From Chishuiella changwenlii (GTDB taxonomy: Bacteria; Bacteroidota; Bacteroidia; Flavobacteriales; Weeksellaceae), in contig NZ_FRBH01000003.1 in assembly GCF_900142565.1 (NCBI RefSeq), forward strand, positions 1-64,000: 64,000 bases of DNA, read 5' to 3'. Each line of letters begins with the position of its first letter. Positions within the stretch are counted from its first letter, which is position 1. Both the position numbers and the translations under genes were made by a program. Below, in pieces: positions 7,725 through 15,834 of the stretch. The notes under the pieces are model-generated. The model was not told where the DNA came from. It was given only the letters and a program-made list of their open reading frames with translations, and did not search any database.

Positions 7725-7804
7725 CGTAAAAGTAATTAAGATTTCTTTAAAAAATATTGCAATTTTATAAAATAACAAAAGGCAAAAATTAGTTTGCCTT
7801 TTGT
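7725..7804 (-). repeat. Module-boundary repeat R, copy 2
   Basis: Same 26-base core as the other three copies, a short spacer, and a terminator hairpin. It joins directly to RHS core sequence on its low-coordinate side. Confidence 0.75.
7775..7804. terminator. Terminator hairpin of repeat R copy 2
   Basis: ACAAAAGGCAAA pairs with TTTGCCTTTTGT around a 6-base loop, downstream of the lipoprotein gene at 7832-8290. Confidence 0.75.
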
Positions 7805-7831
7805 GTTTAGTGAATTTTTGTTTAGAACATT

Positions 7832-8290
7832 CTAGTAGCCACTATAAAAAATAACCCCTTTTTTGTTAAAGTCGATATGAAATACATCATACCTTCTTAT
7901 GTAAACGGAATTTATATCATAGTTTTTATTATCTAACTTTTTAATAACTTCATTCGTCTCATCTGGAGTTGAAAAAATTTCATCATATTTAAAAATAATA
8001 GGAAAAAATTCTTTATTAATATATGTATAACGATTTGTTTTATTTATCCATTTTGTTACACCATTATCTTTGGTGAAATCAATGTAAATTCTAAAATTAT
8101 TATTTTGCGTATCTAGTAATAAATAAAAAGGTTTATTAATTGAATCTGTTTTTTGTATTATTAAATTTTGAACTGATTCAGGTAGTATATATACAATTTT
8201 TGAATCAACATTACTCTGATATGAATCAATATGTTTAACACTACATGATGTAAGAGATAAAAGTATTATGTAAAAAAAAATGTTTTTCAT
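7832..8290 (-). CDS. Lipoprotein, paralog of the protein at 10493-10912
   Basis: 152 residues with a lipobox (SLTSC, Cys16). It shares with the protein at 10493-10912 a run of matched positions: I-V/I-YILPE/YFLPS, NLIIQK/NILIKE, YLLLD/YLILD, TNR, a YDE-x-FS motif, KKL, and VF before the last strand. The pair is one small family, not recognised by name. It starts 16 bases after the stop of the pre-toxin remnant at 8306, so it keeps the position of an immunity gene whose toxin has been lost. Confidence 0.55.
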   Translation of the reverse strand: MKNIFFYIILLSLTSCSVKHIDSYQSNVDSKIVYILPESVQNLIIQKTDSINKPFYLLLDTQNNNFRIYIDFTKDNGVTKWINKTNRYTYINKEFFPIIFKYDEIFSTPDETNEVIKKLDNKNYDINSVYIRRYDVFHIDFNKKGVIFYSGY

Positions 8291-8305
8291 AGAGTTTAAT
8301 TCTAT

Positions 8306-8514
8306 TTACTTGTATGAGAGGTAAGAACCTTTACCTCCTGACATTGCACCAAATGTAACTACTACTATTGAACTTTTAGCAAAATTCCCAGCAATTTTAT
8401 TCCACTTATCTGCTGCAAGAGAACCTATTGCACCTACAACAAAAGCTTCATAGAAGTTACCACATTTTGCATCATAATTATAGTTAATCTCTTGGATGCA
8501 TTACAAATAAATTC
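8306..8514 (-). pseudogene. RHS core and pre-toxin remnant, module C
   Basis: After a broken core segment (NASK, 1-base deletion) the frame reads INYNYDA, then GNFYEAFVVGAIGSLAADKW, then a hydrophobic stretch ending FGAMSGGKGSYLSYK and TAA at 8306-8308. The GNF...G...FGA-x-SGG pattern is typical of the segment between RHS core and toxin in Bacteroidota. The toxin itself is missing; the frame stops immediately after the pre-toxin part. Confidence 0.75.
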
Positions 8515-8518
8515 TCTC

Positions 8519-8600
8519 GTAAAAGTAATTAAGATTTCTTTAATAAAAATGTAGCAACTTTATAAAATAACAAAAGGCAAACTATCGTTTGCCTTTTGTG
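8519..8600 (-). repeat. Module-boundary repeat R, copy 3
   Basis: The sequence from the 26-base core through the hairpin is nearly identical to copy 4 at 11637-11719, including the TGTAGCAACTTTATAAAATA spacer, implying recent duplication or conversion. Confidence 0.8.
8570..8600. terminator. Terminator hairpin of repeat R copy 3
   Basis: ACAAAAGGCAAAC pairs with GTTTGCCTTTTGT around a 4-base loop, downstream of the 41-codon lipoprotein ORF. Confidence 0.75.
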
Positions 8601-8670
8601 TAATTGTGATTTTTTTTGAAGTAAATATATCGTAATATAATAATATATCAAAACTATTGAAACACTAACC

Positions 8671-8796
8671 TTAATTATTAATACTATCTATATTTTTTAT
8701 CATATAATATTCTGGTAATGGTTTATTTTTAGAAGTATTTGTAAAACAGCTCACCAAAATAATTACAGAAAAAAGTGTCACTAATTTATTTATCAT
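8671..8796 (-). CDS. 41-aa predicted lipoprotein
   Basis: A short complete ORF, starting MINKLVTLFSVIILVSC with a near-ideal lipoprotein signal, followed by only about 24 mature residues (starting FTNTSKNKP). It is either a genuine tiny lipoprotein or the 5' end of a longer immunity gene cut short by a later stop. A terminator follows within 75 bases, so the 3' boundary looks deliberate. No family recognised. Confidence 0.45.
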   Translation of the reverse strand: MINKLVTLFSVIILVSCFTNTSKNKPLPEYYMIKNIDSINN

Positions 8797-8875
8797 TATA
8801 CTATTTTTTATAATTATATAATCTATAGGATTATTAGAACAGTTAATTCTTTTGATGGTTTTAAGAATGATATTT

Positions 8876-8912
8876 TTACAGTGAAGAGCAAGATATTTAC
8901 GCTAGCTGCTTT
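8876..8912 (-). repeat. ASxxILLVT repeat, copy 2
   Basis: Minus strand GCTAGCGTAAATATCTTG followed by CTCTTCACTG, a diverged relative of the copies at 6096-6130 and 10064-10098. It lies 6 bases after the stop of the gene at 8918-9430. Confidence 0.4.
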
Positions 8913-8917
8913 TAGGT

Positions 8918-9430
8918 TTATTCTTTAATTAAATTATAGAATTTTACAGAATTTAAGCTAATTATACTGTTTGAACAAGTTTGCGTATTTAAAACATCAA
9001 TACAATATAAATCTAAATCTCTATAAACATTCTCATTTTTATCTAATTCTATTTTAATAACATTTATCTTCGGTAAGATTTTTCTTTTATCAAATAAAGT
9101 TAAACTCTGTTTAGAAATTAAAACTGAATCTCTATAAATGTCATCATATTTTAATTTTTCTTGAGTCAATCCTTTTTCATAATCTTTTATAAATTTTTTG
9201 ACTTTTTTTAATACTTGTTTTTCTAAATTTTTTTTTGGATAAAACGATACACTTAATTTGTGCATTCCAATGATAGAAAATTCTTTTTTATTTACTATCT
9301 GTATTTTATTCTGAATAATTTTATTTTTTGAAATAATAATTTCAATAGAATCTTTATTCGATATATCATAAAATTGTGAATATATCTTAGAAGATATAGA
9401 TATGGATATAATTAAAAATAAATACTTCAT
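8918..9430 (-). CDS. Secreted protein of unknown function in RHS array
   Basis: 170 residues with a standard signal peptide (MKYLFLIISISISSKIYSQ) and no lipobox. The mature part opens with strands and holds a charged central helix (KVKKFIKDYEKG), with two cysteines near the C-terminus. No family recognised. It lies among candidate orphan immunity genes and shares their size, export signal and AT-richness, so a periplasmic protective role is a reasonable but untested guess. Confidence 0.45.
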   Translation of the reverse strand: MKYLFLIISISISSKIYSQFYDISNKDSIEIIISKNKIIQNKIQIVNKKEFSIIGMHKLSVSFYPKKNLEKQVLKKVKKFIKDYEKGLTQEKLKYDDIYRDSVLISKQSLTLFDKRKILPKINVIKIELDKNENVYRDLDLYCIDVLNTQTCSNSIISLNSVKFYNLIKE

Positions 9431-9475
9431 TATTTATGATTTTGAGAAGGGTGGTATTAATTCGTTTATATTTAA

Positions 9476-9970
9476 TTATTTAAATATAAAACCTATACTT
9501 TGTGTTGAATTCTTTTTAAAAAATGTAATTTTATTCTTTATTATGTAAAGAGTATCTATATTTAAGTTAGGTACAATTCCATATTTTTCAAAATCAGTTG
9601 AATAAGTTGGAACGAATTTTCCATATCTCTCTCTTTTTTCCTTATTAAGAAAATCACATTTTTCACTTTCCTGCTCCGGTATTTTTAAATATAATCCTTC
9701 TTCGTATGAGGGATTTTTATTATTTAAAAATATTGTATCGCCTTTTCGTAAATAATCAAATTCCATTTTGATTATTTTGTAATTTTCATCGATATCAGGG
9801 CAATGAAAAGTGTTTGTTATTAAACAACTATTATCATCTTTAAAATAAACCTCTAATGTTCTATTTTTACTTTTATAAACAAACTTGTTTTTAGGTATAT
9901 TTATAGATGTATTACAATTACTTAAAAAAATAACTATAGTAAACAGGGCTAATTTTATATATAATTTCAT
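9476..9970 (-). CDS. Small lipoprotein in RHS array
   Basis: 164 residues with a lipoprotein signal (FLSNC, Cys19). The mature protein seems all-beta, with two further cysteines at about 59 and 108 (THCPDIDENY-like and EKCDF contexts) that could form a disulfide. No family recognised. The gene begins about 160 bases below the gene at 10134 and ends 45 bases before the start at 9430. Candidate immunity protein by context. Confidence 0.45.
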   Translation of the reverse strand: MKLYIKLALFTIVIFLSNCNTSINIPKNKFVYKSKNRTLEVYFKDDNSCLITNTFHCPDIDENYKIIKMEFDYLRKGDTIFLNNKNPSYEEGLYLKIPEQESEKCDFLNKEKRERYGKFVPTYSTDFEKYGIVPNLNIDTLYIIKNKITFFKKNSTQSIGFIFK

Positions 9971-10063
9971 AATTTAATTAATGAGGTTTTTCAACGATAG
10001 ATTGTACCCATTTATATAAGTTATCTTTTTTATTTTACAGATATTTAAAATTATTTCTTTTAT

Positions 10064-10098
10064 AGTCACAAGTAGGATGTTGGCGCTGGCGGGATAAT
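10064..10098 (-). repeat. ASxxILLVT repeat, copy 3
   Basis: Minus strand CCCGCCAGCGCCAACATCCT followed by ACTTGTGACT, closest to copy 1 at 6096-6130. It is noticeably more GC-rich than its surroundings and lies about 35 bases after the stop of the gene at 10134-10472. Confidence 0.5.
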
Positions 10099-10133
10099 TA
10101 TTGTTAATTATAATTTTTTCTTTCAATTAGATT

Positions 10134-10472
10134 TTACAATTTAATAAATAATCTATTATTTGTATCATCCCAACATACGATTTCTTTTTTATTTTCATAC
10201 CATTCGTTCCATTTTATTAAATCATTTTTGGTTGGATTCATCTTGCCAAAATAATTGATATCGGATTCAGACTTGATATTTGTTAACTTTTCTAATTCAT
10301 TTACATAATTGATAACATCAATAGCTTTTTCTTTTTCTATGTAATCTTTAATATCAATAATTCTTTTAGTAAACTCTTCTTGACCTTTTTTTAAATTACA
10401 GGTTTGAGCATTACAAAATTGTAAGTGAAAAATCAATAATATTACAATCTGTATTATTTTACTGAACTTCAT
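10134..10472 (-). CDS. Secreted 112-aa protein in RHS array
   Basis: It has a signal peptide ending near CNAQ, then a mainly helical mature part (GQEEFTKRIIDIKDYIEKE) with a Trp-rich turn (IKWNEWYENKKE) and a late cysteine that may pair with the one just after the signal. It starts only 20 bases after the stop of the gene at 10493-10912, so the two are probably co-transcribed. Family not recognised; candidate periplasmic immunity protein. Confidence 0.5.
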   Translation of the reverse strand: MKFSKIIQIVILLIFHLQFCNAQTCNLKKGQEEFTKRIIDIKDYIEKEKAIDVINYVNELEKLTNIKSESDINYFGKMNPTKNDLIKWNEWYENKKEIVCWDDTNNRLFIKL

Positions 10473-10492
10473 TTCTTTTTACATTAGTTGTA

Positions 10493-10912
10493 TTATTTTA
10501 CTATTTCTCCGTTGAGTTTAAATTTTACATTAAAAACATTATCTCGGGTATAACTTACTTTACGAATACCATCTTCTGTTCCTAATTTTTTCAATACATC
10601 TTTTCCTTCTTCAGCAAATGAAAAGTATTCATCATAAACAAAATATAAAGGAATTAATTTACCATTAAAAAAAACAGATCTATTAGTATGTTTAACCCAA
10701 AAATTCTCAATAGAGTTATCTAAATATATTATATATGTATCACTATCCTCTTTATCTAATATCAAATAATTATTATCGTTATCCTTTATTTCTTTTATAA
10801 GAATATTACTAACGTTAGATGGTAAAAAATATATAATATCATTAACTTTTTCCTGAGAATAGCAATTATAAAGAAAACAATTAATGAATATTATTACTAA
10901 AATTTTTTTCAT
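10493..10912 (-). CDS. Secreted protein, paralog of lipoprotein at 7832-8290
   Basis: 139 residues with a signal peptide ending near CYSQ. It matches the protein at 7832-8290 along most of its length (FLPS, ILIKE, YLILD, KHTNRS, YDEYFS, LKKLG, RDNVFNVKF), but that protein is clearly lipid-anchored while here the last signal Cys is poorly placed. Two related genes in one array with different anchors suggest repeated capture or duplication of an immunity lineage. Function inferred from context. Confidence 0.55.
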   Translation of the reverse strand: MKKILVIIFINCFLYNCYSQEKVNDIIYFLPSNVSNILIKEIKDNDNNYLILDKEDSDTYIIYLDNSIENFWVKHTNRSVFFNGKLIPLYFVYDEYFSFAEEGKDVLKKLGTEDGIRKVSYTRDNVFNVKFKLNGEIVK

Positions 10913-10992
10913 GAACTAAAATTTTTGTTTGTTAATAAAATTCTTCAAGACATCTTGTTCAAGTAGTATGACTTGAATTTGTAATTATTATT

Positions 10993-11568
10993 TTAAGGAG
11001 AGGTAGTGTTTATACCATATTTATAAAAAAAATTCTCAATAAGATTAAATTTATAAGTACATCTCTTTCCTGTTGTTACAGCACTATTGCTTGATTCTTC
11101 TCTACGACAATCAAATGAGAATTTTATATAATCAATTAAATAATTATTTTCGTCTAAAAATAAGATGGCATTTTTATAATAAAAACAGCCAGAAATCATC
11201 ATCGTTACATTGGTCCCCTCATTTTCTCCTATATTATAAAAAAGATTAGTAAGTTCATCGATATTTGTGTTATTTAATACATGCACTTGATGAACATCAT
11301 GAATGTAAAATTTTGTTTCTCTAGCTTTTAATTCATTTAAATAGTTTGTTAGTTGTGTACCATTTGGTTTACGTTCTCTCTTTAAATTATTTTCTATATA
11401 ATAAATAAAAACTATTTTTTTTGAAATATTAAAAGGATAGTTTTTTAATCTATTTTCTAAACTAAAATTTGAAGTTTTCTTACATGATTTTGAAAAATCA
11501 TAAGAATGACTATTTTTCGTACAAGAGAAGAATAGTAAAATAGTAATTATATATATAAATTTATTATA
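10993..11568 (-). pseudogene. Lipoprotein gene apparently lacking a start codon
   Basis: A GTG at 11286 would give 97 residues without a signal, but the frame stays open far upstream and there encodes a clear lipoprotein signal, FIYIITILLFFSC, followed by TKNSHSYDFSK. Going further up, codons read PYNKF with no ATG, GTG or TTG before the next stop, so the expected Met-Asn-Lys-Phe start seems to have become TAT-AAT-AAA-TTT at 11566-11568. The whole frame is about 190 codons. Either the start codon is mutated (called here), or an unusual start is used. Family not recognised; mature part contains several cysteines (SGCFYYKN, FDCRREE, GKRCTYKF). Confidence 0.5.
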
Positions 11569-11636
11569 AGGGTTATATGCCCATTTATTATTTATTAAAT
11601 GTTTTTCAAATTTCTTTTAATTTTTAGGAAATATAG

Positions 11637-11719
11637 TTTAAAAGTAATTAAGATTTCTTTAATAAAAATGTAGCAACTTTATAAAATAACAAAAGGCAAA
11701 CGTTAGTTTGCCTTTTGTG
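11637..11719 (-). repeat. Module-boundary repeat R, copy 4
   Basis: This is the copy nearest the live RHS gene, directly after the candidate immunity gene at 11787-12242. It matches copy 3 almost base for base, but no RHS core fragment follows it; sequence leading into the start-less lipoprotein gene follows instead. Confidence 0.75.
11689..11718. terminator. Terminator of the RHS operon (repeat R copy 4)
   Basis: ACAAAAGGCAAAC pairs with GTTTGCCTTTTGT around a 4-base loop. It is the first hairpin after the immunity gene and so probably ends the operon that starts at 21.8 kb. Confidence 0.75.
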
Positions 11720-11786
11720 TTATTGTAAATTAATTTATTTGTAATTAATATGTTGTAGTGCAACAACACATTTGAAATACTATCCT

Positions 11787-12242
11787 TTACCTATTAATAC
11801 TAATTCGTTCCAAACCATATTTTTTAAAATTGAGATTGTAATCATTTATCTCATCAAATGTTTTTAAACTCCTTATTGTAACATTAGAGATTTTTTTATC
11901 AGGTTCATTAATAGAACTTTCAGGAGAATATATAATAATGGTATTATTATTATCAATTTTGTAAAAAATTTCAGAAGTATAAAATATATAATCATCAATT
12001 TTATTAGGAGTTTTTTTATTTGACTGAGATAATACAATTACTTCATTATTTCCTGCTAATCCCCAGCTATTAGCTGTAATATATAAACTGTCTTTATCAT
12101 TAAAAACTATTATTTTTTCTATTGTTATTTTTTCTATTTTTTTCATAGAAACGTTCATATAATTAAAAATGAAAAAAAATAGTGTTACAATGAATATTAT
12201 TACAAAAATTAATAATATATATTTTTTTATATTAATTACCAT
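11787..12242 (-). CDS. Candidate membrane-anchored immunity protein of the live RHS
   Basis: Its ATG (12240-12242) overlaps the last codons of the RHS gene (stop 12236-12238), so the pair is translationally coupled as expected of toxin and immunity. The protein has one N-terminal membrane span (about residues 8-28, YILLIFVIIFIVTLFFFIF) and no lipobox, then a beta-rich domain outside the membrane with DKDSLYITANSWGLAGNN. No family is recognised. Membrane anchoring would place it where an incoming toxin tip is met. Function is inferred from position. Confidence 0.6.
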   Translation of the reverse strand: MVINIKKYILLIFVIIFIVTLFFFIFNYMNVSMKKIEKITIEKIIVFNDKDSLYITANSWGLAGNNEVIVLSQSNKKTPNKIDDYIFYTSEIFYKIDNNNTIIIYSPESSINEPDKKISNVTIRSLKTFDEINDYNLNFKKYGLERISINR

Positions 12243-15200
12243 TTTAAACTGTTGTTTTGTAAAGTTGTTGATTGTTTTTTTGAGTCTTTGTGACCTTTGT
12301 CACTCCATCCTTGACTACTCATTCTGTATTGATACATAACTTCTCCATATGCAGGAGGCGGTCCGTATGCAGTACCTGTTGTTACTATTCCCATTTTTTC
12401 AGAAGCTGATAGAGATCCTTTAACATGCAATGCTCCTGCTAATTTCTGGAAAGTCTTAAAATCAATAAGTCCATTATTTGCATTATATCCAGCTAAATAG
12501 TTTCCAGCTGAACGTGAAGTAGCATATTTACCATTCAATAAACCTCCAACATTTTTGTAATCATTTTTTATATCGAATTTTCCTTTTGGGCCTGATTCTG
12601 AAGCAATTTCTATCAACCCTAATTTCTCTGCTTTTTTTGATAATTTATCAATAATAGGGTCAAATGATTTTCCTACTTGTATTTTATATTCTGTCATAGT
12701 TTTCCCCGTTTCTGGACTTACAAACTCATCCCAATTTTCTGTCTCCCCAATTTTTGTTCCTCCACTTGAAGTTCCATTTTTATCCGCTCGTTTTGATAAT
12801 TGATATTCTGTTGGAGCGCTACCATCATTATTATCCTTATGTTGATATACTCCTTTATCATTATCATTGAATACAGCTAAAACATTACCGTATTTATCTA
12901 TATGAGTAGAAGTAGCTTCCATTCCATCAGGATCTATGAAGTAGATTGGGTTGTTAAAAGCATAGTTATAAGGTGAGTGTCTTGACATTTTTTCCGCCAA
13001 CGGATCAATATTAAACCAACGACCTAAAGCAGGATCATAATTACGAGCACCATAATCGTATAAGTTGATATCTAAATCTGTTTGTAACTCTTTCCCGTTG
13101 TATTTATAGTTATAATTACTATTTGCAAGATTTGTATTATTATATCCGTTATGTTTTAATCCAAATGGATAATAATTATTCTCTTCTAGTATTTTTAAAG
13201 AACCATTATTTTCTTTTTGGTAACTTAAACGTACATTACCTAAATGATCGGTATAATTGTAAACATAGTTAAATGTATTATTTTCTGTAACATTTACGTA
13301 ACCTTCTGCTGTTGGAAAAAATTGTAGCTCGATCGGTTCATTACTTCCATTTTTTTTGTATTGGAAACCTCCCGAATAATCTGTTGTGGTAATTTGTGTA
13401 CCATCAGTTACAACTTTTCTTAATTTTACACCACTCGCATCATAACTATAGTTAATTTTCTTAGATGCATTCCAAAGAACTTCTATAGGTAAATTTAAGT
13501 CATTATAACTAATTTTCGTAATTTCTTTGTTTAAATCTTGTATTAGATTTCCATTAAGGTCATAATCGTAATCATTTCCTGTTTTATTCTTATCATCAAA
13601 ACCTTCAGGTACATTGGAAGTATCCTCAACACTTATTAATTTATTCGAATTTGTCTGATAACGATGACTTAGTAAATCAATATAAGTTAGATTTGAACTT
13701 TCATTAGCACCTGTTCTAAAAATTCCATTTATATTACCGTTTTTATCATATCCAGCAATTTGTTCATTGTAAGCGTTTTTTGTTTCACTATTATTTTTTA
13801 AATAATCACTAAAAAGTAATCTATTTAATCCATCATATGCATAGCTATAACTTCTTTTTTGATGATCTGGAGATGTTTTCCATATTGTTTCACCAATATT
13901 TCCATTATATAATGCCTTAATATATGGATTTTCTGTCGTTTGTGTTAGCTTATCATAATTTAAACGGAATGAAAATAAATCATCATTAGTAATATCAACA
14001 TTATTAATGTCTGTCATCCAACCACGAATGTTGTATTTATAATCAACAGTTTGTAATGGAGTAGAAGCATTGTCGTTCCCGACTTTCTTAGAAATGATTT
14101 GATTAATCTCGTTGTATGAGTTTTGAACAATGTATTCAACAGGACCACCGTTTATTTGGTGTGTTTGTGATTTTAATAGCTCATTGTCATAATAATCAAA
14201 AACTTCATTAATCGTTATTTCAGGAGTATTTATATCATCTAATTTATGTTTTGTAATTGTATTCAAAACTTTTCCTCTAAAATCTAAAGAAGATGAAGTT
14301 GTTTGAAAACCATCTAAGTAATTTTCTAAATGAGTACCTGATGGACGTACATATTCAGTATCGTAAAAAGTATAAGATTTGTTCCATTTTGTTGTTCCTA
14401 AAACATTAGTTAATGTAGCTACTGCTAATCCTTTAGTTCTTGTGTCCTTTTCCCCTATAAGTTCTTGACCTGCTATTAAAGAACCAGCAAACATCTCTAA
14501 ACTTTCGTAATTATCGTAATAATTAACGGTTTGTACAGTTAAACTACCATTAGGAAATTGAGAGTTGGTATAATAAATATTTAACTCATTATTTCTGTAT
14601 TTAGTTAGTGTTCTTTCCTCGTTATTAGGTGTTCTTTTATTGTTTAATGCTGATTGCATGGCACTTCTAGTTGCAGTGTTTTTAAAGAAACCAGAATAAA
14701 CAATGCGTCCCAATTTATCATACTTAAAGAATGTCCAACCTTTGTCTGTAGCTGTACGCTGATTAGCATCTTGTTGTAGAGTTAAACGATCTTGATTATC
14801 ATAAACCATGAATTCTCTTCCTTTTCCTGGAAGTTGCTTTTCAACTAATCTATTTTTATCATCGTATTGGTATTGGTAACCTAATTCAGCTAAATTATTT
14901 ATACTATAATCACCAACTTCAATTAATTTTGGAGGTAGTACATAAGTTAAATTCCCATAGACATCATATACATAATAGGTATCATGTTTTCCATAAGAAT
15001 TAAAGAGCATTTGTGGAATATCAATTCGCTTTAAAATTACTCTTCCTTCTTGGTCTTTAAATTCTTGTATTGCCTGTCCATTTTCATCTGTGGTAACTGT
15101 TTTATAAAGTGTGTTGGCTTGATAACTTCCATTTGGAATTAAACTTGGTACAAGAGCTGATGAAAGTGAAACATCAAAACGAAGAACATCATTTTCAGTA

Positions 15201-15829
15201 TTTAATTCATACTTAAATCCTATTTCATGATTTGAACCTTTTTTCCATGATTCACCAGGTGCAGCTTGGAAAAGTACACGATTAAGAGGAGAGTTCTCGA
15301 ATGTTTTTTGAGAATAAGGTGTTGTATCACCTGTTAAAGTACCATAAAAAGAGGTTCCATCTGTTTGTGTACTTATTTTATTATCAGTTGATGATATAGG
15401 AAATGGCAAGAATTCTTTTTCTTGACGTCCAAATCCGTCATACTCATAAGGAGTTATAATTGTTTTTCCAGTAGGAGAGCCAGCAACTTGTAAAGCTTGT
15501 TTTTCTCTTCCTAAACCATCAAAATAAACAACAGTTTCTTTTTTCTTGCTACATGAAACATTTAAACATTCAATTGTACGAACAAAGTTCTCGTTTAAAG
15601 TAGGCAATTCAGCTTCTTGACCATCAGGAATACCATTTCCATTGCTATCGATAAAAGCACGGAATGTTGAGCCTGAAACAGATTTTACGCTGAAACCAGG
15701 TGTCATTGTAATAGATACGGGATCTGTTATTGTTGAATTCTCCGCAGTTGGAGTATTTAAAACTTTTTGAGCAAAACTAAAACTAGATCCTACAAATAGT
15801 ATTAAAAATAGGTTATAAAATTTTCTCAT
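12236..15829 (-). CDS. RHS-repeat protein with variable C-terminal tip
   Basis: 1197 residues: signal peptide (cut near FSFAQ), an N-terminal region of the DUF6443 type (ETVVYFDGLGREKQALQ), YD repeats through the middle, and the RHS-associated core, NLYDYGARNYDPALGRWFN followed by NYAFNNPIYFIDPDGM. Residues 972-1197 (bases 12236-12916) are the variable tip. It holds GKFDIKNDYK, a KYATSRSAGNYLAGYNA motif and a QKLAGALHV helix, which resembles polymorphic toxin type 44 (Ntox44-like); that assignment is tentative. Fifth-last to last gene order and 5-base spacing place it in the operon starting at 21.8 kb. The displaced remnants at 5.8-8.5 kb match its core at about 13370-13490. Confidence 0.85.
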   Translation of the reverse strand: MRKFYNLFLILFVGSSFSFAQKVLNTPTAENSTITDPVSITMTPGFSVKSVSGSTFRAFIDSNGNGIPDGQEAELPTLNENFVRTIECLNVSCSKKKETVVYFDGLGREKQALQVAGSPTGKTIITPYEYDGFGRQEKEFLPFPISSTDNKISTQTDGTSFYGTLTGDTTPYSQKTFENSPLNRVLFQAAPGESWKKGSNHEIGFKYELNTENDVLRFDVSLSSALVPSLIPNGSYQANTLYKTVTTDENGQAIQEFKDQEGRVILKRIDIPQMLFNSYGKHDTYYVYDVYGNLTYVLPPKLIEVGDYSINNLAELGYQYQYDDKNRLVEKQLPGKGREFMVYDNQDRLTLQQDANQRTATDKGWTFFKYDKLGRIVYSGFFKNTATRSAMQSALNNKRTPNNEERTLTKYRNNELNIYYTNSQFPNGSLTVQTVNYYDNYESLEMFAGSLIAGQELIGEKDTRTKGLAVATLTNVLGTTKWNKSYTFYDTEYVRPSGTHLENYLDGFQTTSSSLDFRGKVLNTITKHKLDDINTPEITINEVFDYYDNELLKSQTHQINGGPVEYIVQNSYNEINQIISKKVGNDNASTPLQTVDYKYNIRGWMTDINNVDITNDDLFSFRLNYDKLTQTTENPYIKALYNGNIGETIWKTSPDHQKRSYSYAYDGLNRLLFSDYLKNNSETKNAYNEQIAGYDKNGNINGIFRTGANESSNLTYIDLLSHRYQTNSNKLISVEDTSNVPEGFDDKNKTGNDYDYDLNGNLIQDLNKEITKISYNDLNLPIEVLWNASKKINYSYDASGVKLRKVVTDGTQITTTDYSGGFQYKKNGSNEPIELQFFPTAEGYVNVTENNTFNYVYNYTDHLGNVRLSYQKENNGSLKILEENNYYPFGLKHNGYNNTNLANSNYNYKYNGKELQTDLDINLYDYGARNYDPALGRWFNIDPLAEKMSRHSPYNYAFNNPIYFIDPDGMEATSTHIDKYGNVLAVFNDNDKGVYQHKDNNDGSAPTEYQLSKRADKNGTSSGGTKIGETENWDEFVSPETGKTMTEYKIQVGKSFDPIIDKLSKKAEKLGLIEIASESGPKGKFDIKNDYKNVGGLLNGKYATSRSAGNYLAGYNANNGLIDFKTFQKLAGALHVKGSLSASEKMGIVTTGTAYGPPPAYGEVMYQYRMSSQGWSDKGHKDSKKQSTTLQNNSLKW

Positions 15830-15834
15830 AGAAT

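Noticed and set aside
10993-11286. 97-residue protein starting at GTG 11286
   Set aside because: The frame upstream encodes a lipobox signal in frame, so this start only reflects the loss of the real one.
5989-11719. Repeat R as an insertion sequence or transposon remnant
   Set aside because: No transposase, no inverted ends; the repeat always joins RHS core to a terminator, which fits module recombination better.
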